A DNA stretch of 35,796 nucleotides from Streptosporangiaceae bacterium (GTDB lineage: Bacteria; Actinomycetota; Actinomycetes; Streptosporangiales; Streptosporangiaceae). The stretch covers positions 1-35,796 of the forward strand of contig JAFARZ010000197.1 in assembly GCA_019245115.1 (NCBI GenBank), in the 5' to 3' direction. The notes under the pieces are model-generated. The model was not told the DNA's origin. It did no database searches and saw only the letters and a list, made by a program, of their open reading frames with translations. A program made the translations under genes and the position numbers. Of the stretch, positions 25,453 through 33,250 are shown one piece after another; the first letter of the stretch is position 1; every line of letters starts with the position of its first letter.

Positions 25453-26536
25453 TTGCGGGGATGTCGGTGCCGGCGCCGCGCCGCCGGATCCGGACCAGGT
25501 CAGGATGCCGCGCCGCCGGCTCGCCGTCCTCGGTGCCCGATTGGCCTGGGTCTCCGGCCGCGGCGCCTTCGACCGTGAATCCGGCGTCGGCGATCATGTC
25601 CAGGTCCTTGTTGCCCGCCTGCCCTTCGCTGGTCAGGTAGTCGCCGAGGAAGATCGAGTTCACCACGTGCAACGCCAGCGGCTGAAGCGAACGCAGGTGT
25701 ATCTCGCGGCCGCCGGCCAGCCGGACTTCCGCGGCCGGGCACACGAACCGCACCATGGCCAGGATCCGCAGGCACCGCTGCGGCGTCAGGTCCCAGCGGG
25801 ACCCCAGCGGCGTCCCGGAGAACGGGATGAGGAAGTTGACCGGGACGGAATCCGGTTCCAGCGCCCGCAGCGCGAACGCTACGTCCACCAGGTCCTCGTC
25901 GGTCTCCCCCATCCCCGCGATCAGCCCCGAACACGGCGACAACCCCGCCGCCTTCGCCTGCTCGACGGTCGCGGACCGGTCGGCGTAGGAGTGCGTGGTG
26001 CAGATGTCGCCGTAATGGTCTTCGGCGGTGTTGAGGTTGTGGTTGTAGGCGGTGGTACCGGCCTCTCGCAGCCGCTCGGCCTGCCCGTCGGACAGCAGAC
26101 CCAGGCAGGCGCAGACCTCGACATCCGGATGGTCCTGCTTGAACGAGGAGATCATGCCGGCTACGCGGGTGATGTCCCGGTCGTTCGGACCGCGCCCGCT
26201 GGCCACCAGGCACACCCGGCGAGCGCCCGCCGCCACCCCGGCCTCCGCGGTCGCCAGCACCTCCTCCGGTTTGAGCCAGGTGTACTTGAGCACGTCCGCG
26301 GCGGATCCGGCCCGCTGTGAGCAGTAGAAGCAGTCCTCGGGACACAGGCCGCTCTTGATGTTGACCAGGTAGTTCAGCTTGACCCGGCGGCCGAAATGCT
26401 TCAGCCGGACCTTGAACGCCGCGGCGATCACGTCCATCAGGATGTCGTTGTCGCTGGCCAGGACGGCCAGGGCCTCCTCGCGAGCCGGTGGCTCGCCCGC
26501 CAGTGCCTTCGCGGTAAGCGTGTCAAGCCAGGTCAT
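25445..26536 (-). CDS. bioB: Biotin synthase
   Basis: A 363-residue radical SAM enzyme inserting sulfur into dethiobiotin. The cluster motif [13 protein letters not shown] is at about residues 64-76. [24 protein letters not shown] and [21 protein letters not shown] are diagnostic of Bio[24 protein letters not shown] marks the end of the core. A 35-residue polar C-terminal extension follows, as seen in some actinobacterial homologues. The ATG at 26536 has no Shine-Dalgarno, but TAGCGT ends 7 nt upstream, implying a leaderless transcript. No other bio gene is present. The 3' end overlaps amn. Confidence 0.95.
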   Translation of the reverse strand: MTWLDTLTAKALAGEPPAREEALAVLASDNDILMDVIAAAFKVRLKHFGRRVKLNYLVNIKSGLCPEDCFYCSQRAGSAADVLKYTWLKPEEVLATAEAGVAAGARRVCLVASGRGPNDRDITRVAGMISSFKQDHPDVEVCACLGLLSDGQAERLREAGTTAYNHNLNTAEDHYGDICTTHSYADRSATVEQAKAAGLSPCSGLIAGMGETDEDLVDVAFALRALEPDSVPVNFLIPFSGTPLGSRWDLTPQRCLRILAMVRFVCPAAEVRLAGGREIHLRSLQPLALHVVNSIFLGDYLTSEGQAGNKDLDMIADAGFTVEGAAAGDPGQSGTEDGEPAARHPDLVRIRRRGAGTDIPANA

Positions 26537-26613
26537 GCCTGCGACGCTACCAGCCGTACCGGAGCCAGCCTCGAACCGGACTCGTGGTTGCCTGATCGCG
26601 GTAGTGTCGCCTC
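26537..26613. promoter_or_regulatory. Divergent back-to-back leaderless promoters (bioB / dehydrogenase)
   Basis: In this 77-bp gap both genes have an extended -10-like element right before the start: GGTAGCGT on the minus strand (TAGCGT 26544-26549, 7 nt before the bioB ATG) and GGTAGTGT on the plus strand (TAGTGT 26602-26607, 6 nt before ATG 26614). Together with flanking bases they make an imperfect 11-bp inverted repeat (26541-26551 and 26600-26610). No Shine-Dalgarno exists on either side. Confidence 0.6.
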
Positions 26614-27579
26614 ATGCGGGTCGCGATCCTCGATGACTATCAGCACGTCGCCCTGGCCAGCGCCAAGTGGCCCGACGCGGAGATCACCGTCTTCACCGAG
26701 CACATATCGAGGACCGAGGCGTTCGTGCGTGCCCTGGCACCGTTCGACGTGATCGTCGCCATGCGAGAAAGAACCCCCTTTTCCGACGAACGGCTCTCCC
26801 TGCTTCCCAACCTCAAGCTGCTCGTCACCACGGGGATGGCGAACGCGTCGATCGACATGGCCGCGGCGCGCGAGCGCGGCATCACGGTGTGCGGCACCGG
26901 CGGCAGCAAGAGCGCGACCGCCGAACTGACCTGGGGCCTCATCCTCGCTGTGGCCAGGCACATCCCCGAGGAGGACCAGCGGATGAAGTCGGCCGGCGGG
27001 GCGGGCGGCGCGGCCGTCGCGAACGGCTGGCAGCGGACGATCGGGACCGGGCTGGGTGGCAAGCGCCTCGGTATCGTCGGCCTCGGGTTCCAGGGACGTC
27101 AGGTGGCGAAGATCGGCCGGGCGTTAGGTATGAAATTGCTGGCCTGGAGCCAGAACCTGGACCCGGCGAAGGCGGAGAAGGCGCATGCCCGGCCGGTCAC
27201 CAAGTCCGAGCTGTTCTCCCAGGCCGACGTGGTCACCGTGCACTACAAGCTGAGCGAGCGCAGCATCGGGCTGGTCGGCGCCGCGGAACTGGGGATGATG
27301 AAGCCGACCGCCTACCTGATCAACACCTCCCGCGGCCCCATCGTGGACGAGGCGGCGCTGGTCGCCGCGTTGCGGAGCGGGGCGATCGCGGGCGCGGGGC
27401 TCGATGTCTACGACACCGAGCCCCTGCCCCTGTCGCATCCGCTGCGCCGGCTGCCCAACGTCGTGCTGACGCCCCACCTCGGCTATGTAACCGACGACAC
27501 CTACGAGGTGTTCTACGGCGAAGCCGCCGAGGACATCGCCGCGTTCGCCAAAGGCGAGCCGATCCGCGTGCTGAACTAG
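26614..27579 (+). CDS. D-2-hydroxyacid dehydrogenase (NAD-dependent)
   Basis: A 321-residue member of the D-isomer-specific 2-hydroxyacid dehydrogenases. The Rossmann motif is LGIVGLGFQGRQVAKIGRALGM (about residues 151-172). The catalytic Arg lies in LINTSRGPIVDE, the Glu in GLDVYDTEPLP and the His in VLTPHLGYVT. The N-terminal catalytic domain starts MRVAILDDYQHVA, a variant common in actinobacterial paralogues related to phosphoglycerate and glyoxylate reductases. The substrate cannot be told from sequence. It diverges from bioB and appears to be leaderless. Its 3' end converges with the DinB-fold gene, 11 nt apart. Confidence 0.9.
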   Translation: MRVAILDDYQHVALASAKWPDAEITVFTEHISRTEAFVRALAPFDVIVAMRERTPFSDERLSLLPNLKLLVTTGMANASIDMAAARERGITVCGTGGSKSATAELTWGLILAVARHIPEEDQRMKSAGGAGGAAVANGWQRTIGTGLGGKRLGIVGLGFQGRQVAKIGRALGMKLLAWSQNLDPAKAEKAHARPVTKSELFSQADVVTVHYKLSERSIGLVGAAELGMMKPTAYLINTSRGPIVDEAALVAALRSGAIAGAGLDVYDTEPLPLSHPLRRLPNVVLTPHLGYVTDDTYEVFYGEAAEDIAAFAKGEPIRVLN

Positions 27580-27590
27580 CTTGGCTTTGG

Positions 27591-28157
27591 TTACCGGGGA
27601 TCGCGGCCGGACAGCGCGAGAGCCCGGTCGAAGGCCGGCGCGTCCGCCGAGATCTTGACCTCGTCGGCGAAGCCCTGGTACTGCCGGAACATGCCGGCTT
27701 GCTGCTGGACCGTGGTCAGTAGCACGGCCGCGACGTTGCCGGGGCAGTGGTACTCCTGTCCGGTCGCCTGGGCCAGATCCCAGCCGTGCAGGACGATCTC
27801 CATGATGAGCATCGCCGCCACATCGGCGGCTGGCATGGCGTTTCCCATGACGCCCAGCTCGCGCTCCCACGCTTTGGGGTCTGACCACGCCGTGAGCGCC
27901 TTGTCCACCTGAGCCGCGTAGTCGTCGGCGAAACCGGGCTCGGCCGCGAAGTCTTTGTTCATCAGTTCCTCGGCGACCGATTTGCCGTAGGCCCGCTGTT
28001 CCGCGGAGTACGCGGTCCACAAGATGATGTGGTTGAGCAGCGTGCGTACGTCCCAGTCATGGCATGGCGACGGGTCTTTTAGCTGGTCGTCCCGGACGCC
28101 GCGCACCACCCGGACGGTCTCGGCCGCCGCTGCGGCCATTTCCTGATAGTTGTTCAC
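27591..28157 (-). CDS. DinB-fold (TIGR03086/mycothiol-enzyme-like) metal-binding protein
   Basis: A 188-residue four-helix protein of the DinB/mycothiol-dependent maleylpyruvate isomerase superfamily. The two family signatures are visible: PSPCHDWDVRTLLNHIILW near residues 30-48, and MEIVLHGWDLAQATGQ near residues 117-132. These supply His ligands for a divalent metal. Members use mycothiol or have unknown substrates, so no reaction is assigned. The GTG at 28157 lacks a Shine-Dalgarno; TACCTT ends 7 nt upstream. It diverges from the AraC gene with overlapping promoter space, so joint regulation is plausible. Confidence 0.85.
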   Translation of the reverse strand: MNNYQEMAAAAAETVRVVRGVRDDQLKDPSPCHDWDVRTLLNHIILWTAYSAEQRAYGKSVAEELMNKDFAAEPGFADDYAAQVDKALTAWSDPKAWERELGVMGNAMPAADVAAMLIMEIVLHGWDLAQATGQEYHCPGNVAAVLLTTVQQQAGMFRQYQGFADEVKISADAPAFDRALALSGRDPR

Positions 28158-28221
28158 CCGCTCGAAGGTAGCGCTGCATCGCGGCCGCGTTCTTGAACAA
28201 ACACGACAGTACGCTGGTCAC
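28158..28221. promoter_or_regulatory. Divergent leaderless promoters (DinB-fold gene / araC)
   Basis: In 64 bp, TACCTT (minus strand, 28165-28170) ends 7 nt before the GTG of the DinB-fold gene, and TACGCT (plus strand, 28210-28215) ends 6 nt before ATG 28222. The promoters must overlap in their -35 regions. Confidence 0.5.
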
Positions 28222-29022
28222 ATGTCCGATCCACACGGCATGGCGATGGTTCGCGGCGTGCTGCGCCCGGAGCAGGCCGAGCAGCGGTTCACGCTCGCTC
28301 AGCACCCGCCGTCGGCCGCGCTTGCCCCGTTCGTGGACTACCACTGGATCGTCCGCTGGGATCTGCGCGGCGAGCCCGACTTCGAGCAGACCATCCTGCC
28401 GCATCCGAACGTGCATCTGGTCTTCGAGGAACCGGAAGCGAGCATCTTCGGCGTTGTCGGCGGCCTGTTTACCCGCCGCCTGTCCGGTCTGGGCAAAGCC
28501 CTGGGGGTCAGGTTCCATCCCGGCGGCTTCCACCCCTTCTGGGGCGCGTCCATCGCCCAGCTCACCGGCCAGGTGGTGCCGGCCGTCCGGCTTTTCGGCC
28601 CAGCCGTGGAGCACACCAGGAAGATGATCATGGATTTGGCCGCCGACGACCTGGAGATGATCTCCCACGCCGAGGCGTTGCTGTGCGCGTTTATGCCTGA
28701 ACCAGACCCAGCCGCTCGCCACGCCGCCGACCTCGTCGCGATGATCACCGGTGACCCGGCGCTGCGCCGGGTCGGCCAGTTGTCTGTCGCGTCGGGCCTG
28801 ACCTCCCGAAGCCTGCAGCGGCTGTTCGCTTCCTACGTCGGCGTCAGCCCCAAGTGGGTCATGCGCAGGGCCCGGCTGCATGAGGCGGCGCAGCGCGCCA
28901 GCGGTGGCGAACCGGTCGACTGGGCCGAGCTGGCCGCCGATCTCGGCTACGCCGATCAGGCCCACCTGAGCCGCGACTTCACCGCCACCCTCGGCGTGTC
29001 CCCGACCCAGTACGCGCGCTGA
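28222..29022 (+). CDS. AraC-family transcriptional regulator with DUF6597-like N-terminus
   Basis: A 266-residue regulator. Residues about 20-130 form a sensing domain of the DUF6597 type (PPSAALAPFVDYHWIVRWDL, ILPHPNVHLVF, LGVRFHPGGFHPFWG). Residues about 165-266 carry two helix-turn-helices (RVGQLSVASGLTSRSLQRLFASYVGVSPKWVMRRARLHEAA and ELAADLGYADQAHLSRDFTATLGVSPTQYAR). ATG 28222 is chosen on the -10 element TACGCT 6 nt upstream; the frame is open to 28150. It ends 15 nt before the convergent L7/L12-like gene. The neighbouring DinB-fold gene is the likeliest target. Confidence 0.87.
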   Translation: MSDPHGMAMVRGVLRPEQAEQRFTLAQHPPSAALAPFVDYHWIVRWDLRGEPDFEQTILPHPNVHLVFEEPEASIFGVVGGLFTRRLSGLGKALGVRFHPGGFHPFWGASIAQLTGQVVPAVRLFGPAVEHTRKMIMDLAADDLEMISHAEALLCAFMPEPDPAARHAADLVAMITGDPALRRVGQLSVASGLTSRSLQRLFASYVGVSPKWVMRRARLHEAAQRASGGEPVDWAELAADLGYADQAHLSRDFTATLGVSPTQYAR

Positions 29023-29037
29023 GGTTTGAGCATGCGC

Positions 29038-29310
29038 TCAGGAGCCTTGGTTCCGCATGATCGCCTCGACCGCGCGCTTAGCCTCCTTGATCCCGGCGCC
29101 GGTGACCTCGCGGTAGATCTTGATCGCCTGGATCGTCTTGCCGCGGCTTAGTGCCTCCTGAAACGAGGACGGCAGCGCGGACTCTGGGGCCCACCCGCCG
29201 AGTCTGTCGTCCTGCGCCAGCGCCTCGCTAGGATCGATACCCAGCCGCCGGAACAGGAAATCGACCTTGCGCTCGAGCCGCAAGATCCTGTCGTACTGGT
29301 CCTGGTACAT
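29038..29310 (-). CDS. Small protein with ribosomal L7/L12 C-terminal-like domain
   Basis: A 90-residue protein. The N-terminal 25 residues form a charged helix (YDRILRLERKVDFLFRRLGI). The C-terminal 35 residues (GKTIQAIKIYREVTGAGIKEAKRAVEAI) closely resemble the L7/L12 C-terminal domain that contacts translation factors. Such mini-proteins are common in actinobacteria and their role is unknown. ATG 29310 is 11 nt after the stop of the DUF559 gene (copy B) on the same strand. TAGCAT ends 8 nt upstream, so it may also have its own leaderless start. A longer frame continues upstream through the DUF559 gene but is a shadow. Confidence 0.8.
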   Translation of the reverse strand: MYQDQYDRILRLERKVDFLFRRLGIDPSEALAQDDRLGGWAPESALPSSFQEALSRGKTIQAIKIYREVTGAGIKEAKRAVEAIMRNQGS

Positions 29311-29321
29311 GTCATGTGATG

Positions 29322-30284
29322 CTAGCCATGGGCCATAACCGTGCGCAGGTTCAGGAGCGGCCGCCCCCGCGCTCGCTCGATCGCCTCCCGGATCCGCCCT
29401 ATGACCTCGGCGGGCTCTCTCCGGATCTGGCTCGGCTTGAACCGCAACACGACGATGAGATGCTTTCCCATCCGGGTCTGCCGCTCCACATCCCGGCTGT
29501 GATCCTCCGGCAGCATGTGCCACTCGGTCGAGTCCACCTCGATCACGATGCCGAGTTCCGGATACCACGCGTCCGGTTTCGCGACGAACTCGTCGCCGGC
29601 CCAGATCTCCGCGTTGAACAGCGGCATCGGCAGCCCCGACTTCGCCAGCAGGTTCAGCAGATCCGCCTCCGCGGCCGACCTGCTCCCGGCGACGACCTCC
29701 GACAGCGCCTCCCGGAACAGTCCCGATCGCTGCCGCGGTCCGAGGTTGAGCTCCGCGATCAGTTCCGCAACCGTGCAGCGCCGCCGCTGCACCGCATCCG
29801 CCACCACCCCGCGCACATCCCGCAGGCTGCCCATCCCCCGCACCGTGTCCCCCACCGCCCGACCCGCCAGCGCGTAGCGCAACGGCCCGAAAGGAAAGTG
29901 CTGCTCGGGCATCCGCGTGGTCCGGTGCAAGCGCACATACTCCGCGTCTCGTCGCTGGCAGACGACCGGTACGAGCACATCGACGAAGTCGGTCACCGGG
30001 CCGCGAACCCGATGACACGGCAGCGCGGCCGGCCCGGTGATGATGCTGCCGGGGCCGCCATAAAGTTGCGCCCCCATCTCCCGGTGCGCTTGCGACGGCG
30101 TCCCCGTCTTCGTCAGGTAGACCGTCGGCAGAAGCACCTGCCACGGCCCTTCCTCCCGGAGGCGGTGGCTGAGCGCATGCTTGGTGAGTCCAACCGCGAA
30201 CGCTTGGGCACGAGTGATCACATCGATCTGCCTGTCCAGAACCTGGGCGAGCCTCTCATGATCGATACGCATCGAGTGAGCCAT
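29322..30284 (-). CDS. AbiEi-like winged-helix protein with DUF559 nuclease-like domain (copy B)
   Basis: A 320-residue protein with the same architecture as the protein at 23262-24260. An N-terminal AbiEi-like helix-turn-helix is at about residues 8-55 (DVITRAQAFAVGLTKHALSHRLREEGPWQVLLPTVYL). A middle transcription-factor-like region follows, then a C-terminal DUF559/Vsr-like nuclease fold: AKPDAWYPELGIVIEVDSTEWH, with Asp, Glu and Asp placed as in PD-(D/E)xK enzymes, then DVERQTRMGKHLIVVLRFKPSQI. ATG 30284 and ATG 30272 are both possible and neither has a clear Shine-Dalgarno. The L7/L12-like gene follows after 11 nt. Upstream lies a long hairpin at 30381-30436. Function unknown. Confidence 0.78.
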   Translation of the reverse strand: MAHSMRIDHERLAQVLDRQIDVITRAQAFAVGLTKHALSHRLREEGPWQVLLPTVYLTKTGTPSQAHREMGAQLYGGPGSIITGPAALPCHRVRGPVTDFVDVLVPVVCQRRDAEYVRLHRTTRMPEQHFPFGPLRYALAGRAVGDTVRGMGSLRDVRGVVADAVQRRRCTVAELIAELNLGPRQRSGLFREALSEVVAGSRSAAEADLLNLLAKSGLPMPLFNAEIWAGDEFVAKPDAWYPELGIVIEVDSTEWHMLPEDHSRDVERQTRMGKHLIVVLRFKPSQIRREPAEVIGRIREAIERARGRPLLNLRTVMAHG

Positions 30285-30380
30285 GCGCACATCATGCCGC
30301 TGGGGTCTGACAAAACGTGAGCGCGCGAATCCGTAGCGCACACAATCCACCCGAATCCCGCCGACCGCCGCCGAGCGAAT

Positions 30381-30436
30381 TCGGATGGATGTGGCAGCGA
30401 CCCGGTTATAAGCGGGTGGCTGCCACATTCATCCGA
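30381..30436. repeat. Long inverted repeat, 24-bp arms, upstream of DUF559 copy B
   Basis: The arm at 30381-30404 (beginning TCGGATGGATGTGGCAGC) pairs with the arm at 30413-30436 (ending GCTGCCACATTCATCCGA) with two mismatches in 24 positions, around an 8-nt AT-rich loop GTTATAAG. It lies about 100-150 bp upstream of the DUF559 copy B start and about 140 bp after the rnj stop. It may be an operator or a strong terminator; there is no T-run. Confidence 0.9.
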
Positions 30437-30514
30437 TCGGCGCGCGCATGACACAGAAGCTGATGGGGCTGCAGGTGCACGTGTGACTGATGGGATACGG
30501 AGCGCGGCCGCGGG

Positions 30515-30554
30515 GAGCGGGCGAGCGGGCGAGCGGGCGAGCGGGCGAGCGGGG
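30515..30554. repeat. 8-bp tandem repeat GAGCGGGC, about five copies
   Basis: Four perfect copies of GAGCGGGC plus a fifth ending in G, immediately 3' of the rnj stop on the minus strand and followed by a G-rich tract. A likely slippage-prone microsatellite-like array. Confidence 0.9.
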
Positions 30555-30575
30555 GCCAGAGTGGGGGTGGGGGGG

Positions 30576-32261
30576 TCAGGTTTCTACTACCAGGGGGATG
30601 ATCATGGGGCGGCGGCGGTAGTTGTCGCTGACCCATTTGCCCACTATGCGGCGGGCCAGCTGGCTCATCTGGTAGGCGTCGGTGACGCCGTCGGCGGCGG
30701 CGCGGGCCAGCGCTTCCTCGATCTTCGGGATCACCTCGCCGAACGAGGCCTCGTCGATGCCGGATCCGCGGGCGTGCACCTCCGGGCCGGCGACGATCTT
30801 CCCAGAGGAAGCGTCGACCACGATGACGACCGACACGAAGCCTTCCTCGCCGAGGATGCGCCGGTCCTTGAGCTGGGACTCGGTCACCTCGCCGACGGTG
30901 AGGCCGTCCACGTACACGTACCCGCACGGCACCGCGCCGACGATGGAGGCGACGCCGTCGACCAGGTCGACGACCACTCCGTCCTCGGCGATCACGATGC
31001 TCTTCGACGGCACCCCGGTCTGCGACGCCAGTCGCGCGTGCGCGCGCAGGTGCCGCCACTCCCCGTGGATCGGCATGAAGTTACGCGGCCTGACCAGGTT
31101 CAGCACGTACAGCAGCTCCCCGGCGGGCGCGTGCCCGGACGTGTGCACCAGCGCCGAACCCTTGTGCACGACCCGCGCGCCGAGCCTGGTGAGCCCGTTG
31201 ATCACCCGGTACACCGCGGTCTCGTTGCCGGGAATCAGCGACGAGGCCAGGATGACGGTGTCCCACGGCGCGATCCGGATAGGGTGATCCCGCCCCGCCA
31301 TCCGGGACAGCGCGGACATCGGTTCGCCCTGCGACCCGGTGGAGATCAGCACGACCTCGTCCGGCGGCATCTCCTCGGCCTCGCGGAGGTCGACCAGTAG
31401 CCCGCCCGGCACCCGGAGGTAGCCCAGGTCCCGTGCCACGCCCATGTTGCGCACCATGGACCGCCCGACGAACGCGACCTTCCGCTTGTGCGCCACCGCG
31501 GCGTCCAGCACCTGCTGGACCCGGTGCACATGCGAGGCGAAGCATGCGACGATGATGCGCTGCCCGGCCTCGTTGAACACCGAGTCGAGCACTGGCGCGA
31601 TGTCCCGTTCGGACACGACGATGCCGGGCACCTCGGCGTTGGTCGAGTCGGACATCAGCAGGTCGACGCCCTCGCTGCCGAGCCGCGCGAACCCGGCCAG
31701 GTCGGTCAGCCGCCCGTCCAGCGGTAGCTGGTCCATCTTGAAGTCGCCGGTGTGCAGCACGACTCCGGCCGGCGTACGGATCGCTACCGCGAGAGCGTCG
31801 GGTATCGAATGGTTGACAGCCAGAAATTCACATTCAAATGGCCCGAACGTACGGTGGTGCCCCTCTTTGACCTCAACCATGACTGGATCAACGTGGTGTT
31901 CGGCCAGTTTGCTGGCCACCAGCCCGAGGGTGAGCTTGGAACCGACCAGCGGGATGTCGGGACGCTTACGGAGCAGGTACGGAATCGCGCCGATGTGGTC
32001 CTCGTGGGCGTGCGTCAGCACGCACGCTTCCACGTCATTCAGCCGGCCCTCCAGGTATTCGAAGTCCGGCAGGATCAGGTCCACGCCCGGCTGGTCGGGG
32101 TCGGGGAACAATACCCCGCAGTCCACGATGAGCAGCCGGCCGAGGTACTCGAACACGGTCATGTTCCGGCCGATCTCGCCGAGGCCGCCGAGCGGGACGA
32201 TGCGCAGGCCGTGGGGAGGGAGCGCGGGGGGAGATGCTAGATCAGGGTGCGGATGACTCAC
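30576..32261 (-). CDS. rnj: Ribonuclease J
   Basis: A 561-residue metallo-beta-lactamase/beta-CASP ribonuclease involved in mRNA decay and rRNA processing. After GLRIVPLGGLGEIGRNMTVFEY come the zinc motif THAHEDHIGAIPYLL (about residues 80-94), LHTGDFKMDQ and the beta-CASP motif SDSTNAEVPG. MPIHGEWRHLRAHA is near residue 395, and a C-terminal domain follows. The GTG at 32261 overlaps the dapA stop in a GTGA junction, so dapA and rnj are translationally coupled. Confidence 0.95.
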   Translation of the reverse strand: MSHPHPDLASPPALPPHGLRIVPLGGLGEIGRNMTVFEYLGRLLIVDCGVLFPDPDQPGVDLILPDFEYLEGRLNDVEACVLTHAHEDHIGAIPYLLRKRPDIPLVGSKLTLGLVASKLAEHHVDPVMVEVKEGHHRTFGPFECEFLAVNHSIPDALAVAIRTPAGVVLHTGDFKMDQLPLDGRLTDLAGFARLGSEGVDLLMSDSTNAEVPGIVVSERDIAPVLDSVFNEAGQRIIVACFASHVHRVQQVLDAAVAHKRKVAFVGRSMVRNMGVARDLGYLRVPGGLLVDLREAEEMPPDEVVLISTGSQGEPMSALSRMAGRDHPIRIAPWDTVILASSLIPGNETAVYRVINGLTRLGARVVHKGSALVHTSGHAPAGELLYVLNLVRPRNFMPIHGEWRHLRAHARLASQTGVPSKSIVIAEDGVVVDLVDGVASIVGAVPCGYVYVDGLTVGEVTESQLKDRRILGEEGFVSVVIVVDASSGKIVAGPEVHARGSGIDEASFGEVIPKIEEALARAAADGVTDAYQMSQLARRIVGKWVSDNYRRRPMIIPLVVET

Positions 32262-33157
32262 GCAGGTACCTTAACCCCACCCTCCGCGAGATCAACAGCA
32301 AGCTGTTGCCGTTCAACGTCGGTGGCGGCGAGGAGCGGAAGGCGTACCGGCCCTCCGGGCAGGCCGAGCAGGTCGAGTGCCGCCTTGGTCATGACCGCCC
32401 CCTGGTTGCGGAACAGCCCGGTGTACACCGGCAGCAGCGCATAGTGGAGCTGTCGTGCGGTGTGCACGTCGCCGTTGCCGTATGCGTCGATCATCTCGCG
32501 GAGCCGGTCGCCGGCCACGTGACCCACCACGCTGACGAAGCCGACGGCGCCGAGGGAAAGCCACGGCAGGTTCAGCATGTCGGTGCCGCAGTAATAGGCG
32601 AGGTCGGTCTGGGCCAGCACACGGGAGGTGGCGGCCGGATCGTCCTTGGCGTCCTTGACGCCGATGATCCGCGGGTGTGCGGCCAGCTTGACCAGCGTGC
32701 TGGTATCCACGGCGACGCCGGTCCTGCCGGGGATGTCGTAGATCAGCACGGGCAGGCCCGTCGAGTCGGCCACCGCTGTGAAGTGCGCGGCGAGCGCCGC
32801 CTGCGGAGGCTTGTTGTAGTAGGGAGCCACGACCAGCAGGCCGTGCACGCCGACCCGTTCCGCCTGGCGAGCAAGCTCGATGGTGTGGGCGGTCGCGTTC
32901 GTGCCGACCCCAGCCACCACCTTGGCACGGTTGCCCACCGTGTCCAGCACCACCCGGAGCAGTTGCTCCTGCTCGGCATCGGTGGTCGTCGGGGCCTCGC
33001 CGGTGGTGCCGTTGATCACCAGGCCGTCGTTGCGCATCGCGGTGACGAGGTAGTCGGCGAGGCGCGCGGCCCCGTCGTAGTCGACGGCCCCGTCTGAGGT
33101 CATGGGAGTTATCATCGCCGTCATCATCTGGCCGAACGGCGCCGAATTCGTCGTCAT
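32258..33157 (-). CDS. dapA: 4-hydroxy-tetrahydrodipicolinate synthase
   Basis: A 299-residue aldolase that condenses pyruvate with aspartate semialdehyde at the start of lysine/diaminopimelate synthesis. The motifs are INGTTGEAPTTTDAEQ, the catalytic Tyr in LIYDIPGRTG (about residue 136) and the Schiff-base Lys in IIGVKDAKDD (about residue 166). VAPYYNKPPQ is also typical. The ATG at 33157 has no Shine-Dalgarno; TAGCGT ends 6 nt upstream (33164-33169). The dapA-rnj pairing is conserved in actinobacteria. Confidence 0.95.
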   Translation of the reverse strand: MTTNSAPFGQMMTAMITPMTSDGAVDYDGAARLADYLVTAMRNDGLVINGTTGEAPTTTDAEQEQLLRVVLDTVGNRAKVVAGVGTNATAHTIELARQAERVGVHGLLVVAPYYNKPPQAALAAHFTAVADSTGLPVLIYDIPGRTGVAVDTSTLVKLAAHPRIIGVKDAKDDPAATSRVLAQTDLAYYCGTDMLNLPWLSLGAVGFVSVVGHVAGDRLREMIDAYGNGDVHTARQLHYALLPVYTGLFRNQGAVMTKAALDLLGLPGGPVRLPLLAATDVERQQLAVDLAEGGVKVPA

Positions 33158-33163
33158 ACCCGA

Positions 33164-33169
33164 ACGCTA
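33164..33169 (-). promoter_or_regulatory. Candidate -10 of dapA-rnj (TAGCGT), leaderless spacing
   Basis: GGTAGCGT, the same extended element as before bioB, ends 6 nt upstream of the dapA ATG. Confidence 0.5.
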
Positions 33170-33250
33170 CCCGCATCAAGGTGCGCAGAGTAGCCGACCT
33201 GCCGCCACCCTGCAGAGATATCCCGCCACCGCGTTCGAGGCGCAAACAGA

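Larger units (their letters stand above)
30285..30575. other. 291-bp non-coding region with hairpin and tandem repeats
   Basis: The gap between the rnj stop and the DUF559 copy B start. It contains the long inverted repeat at 30381-30436 and the 8-bp tandem array at 30515-30554, and otherwise shows nothing I can assign. No gene is supported in it. Confidence 0.7.
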
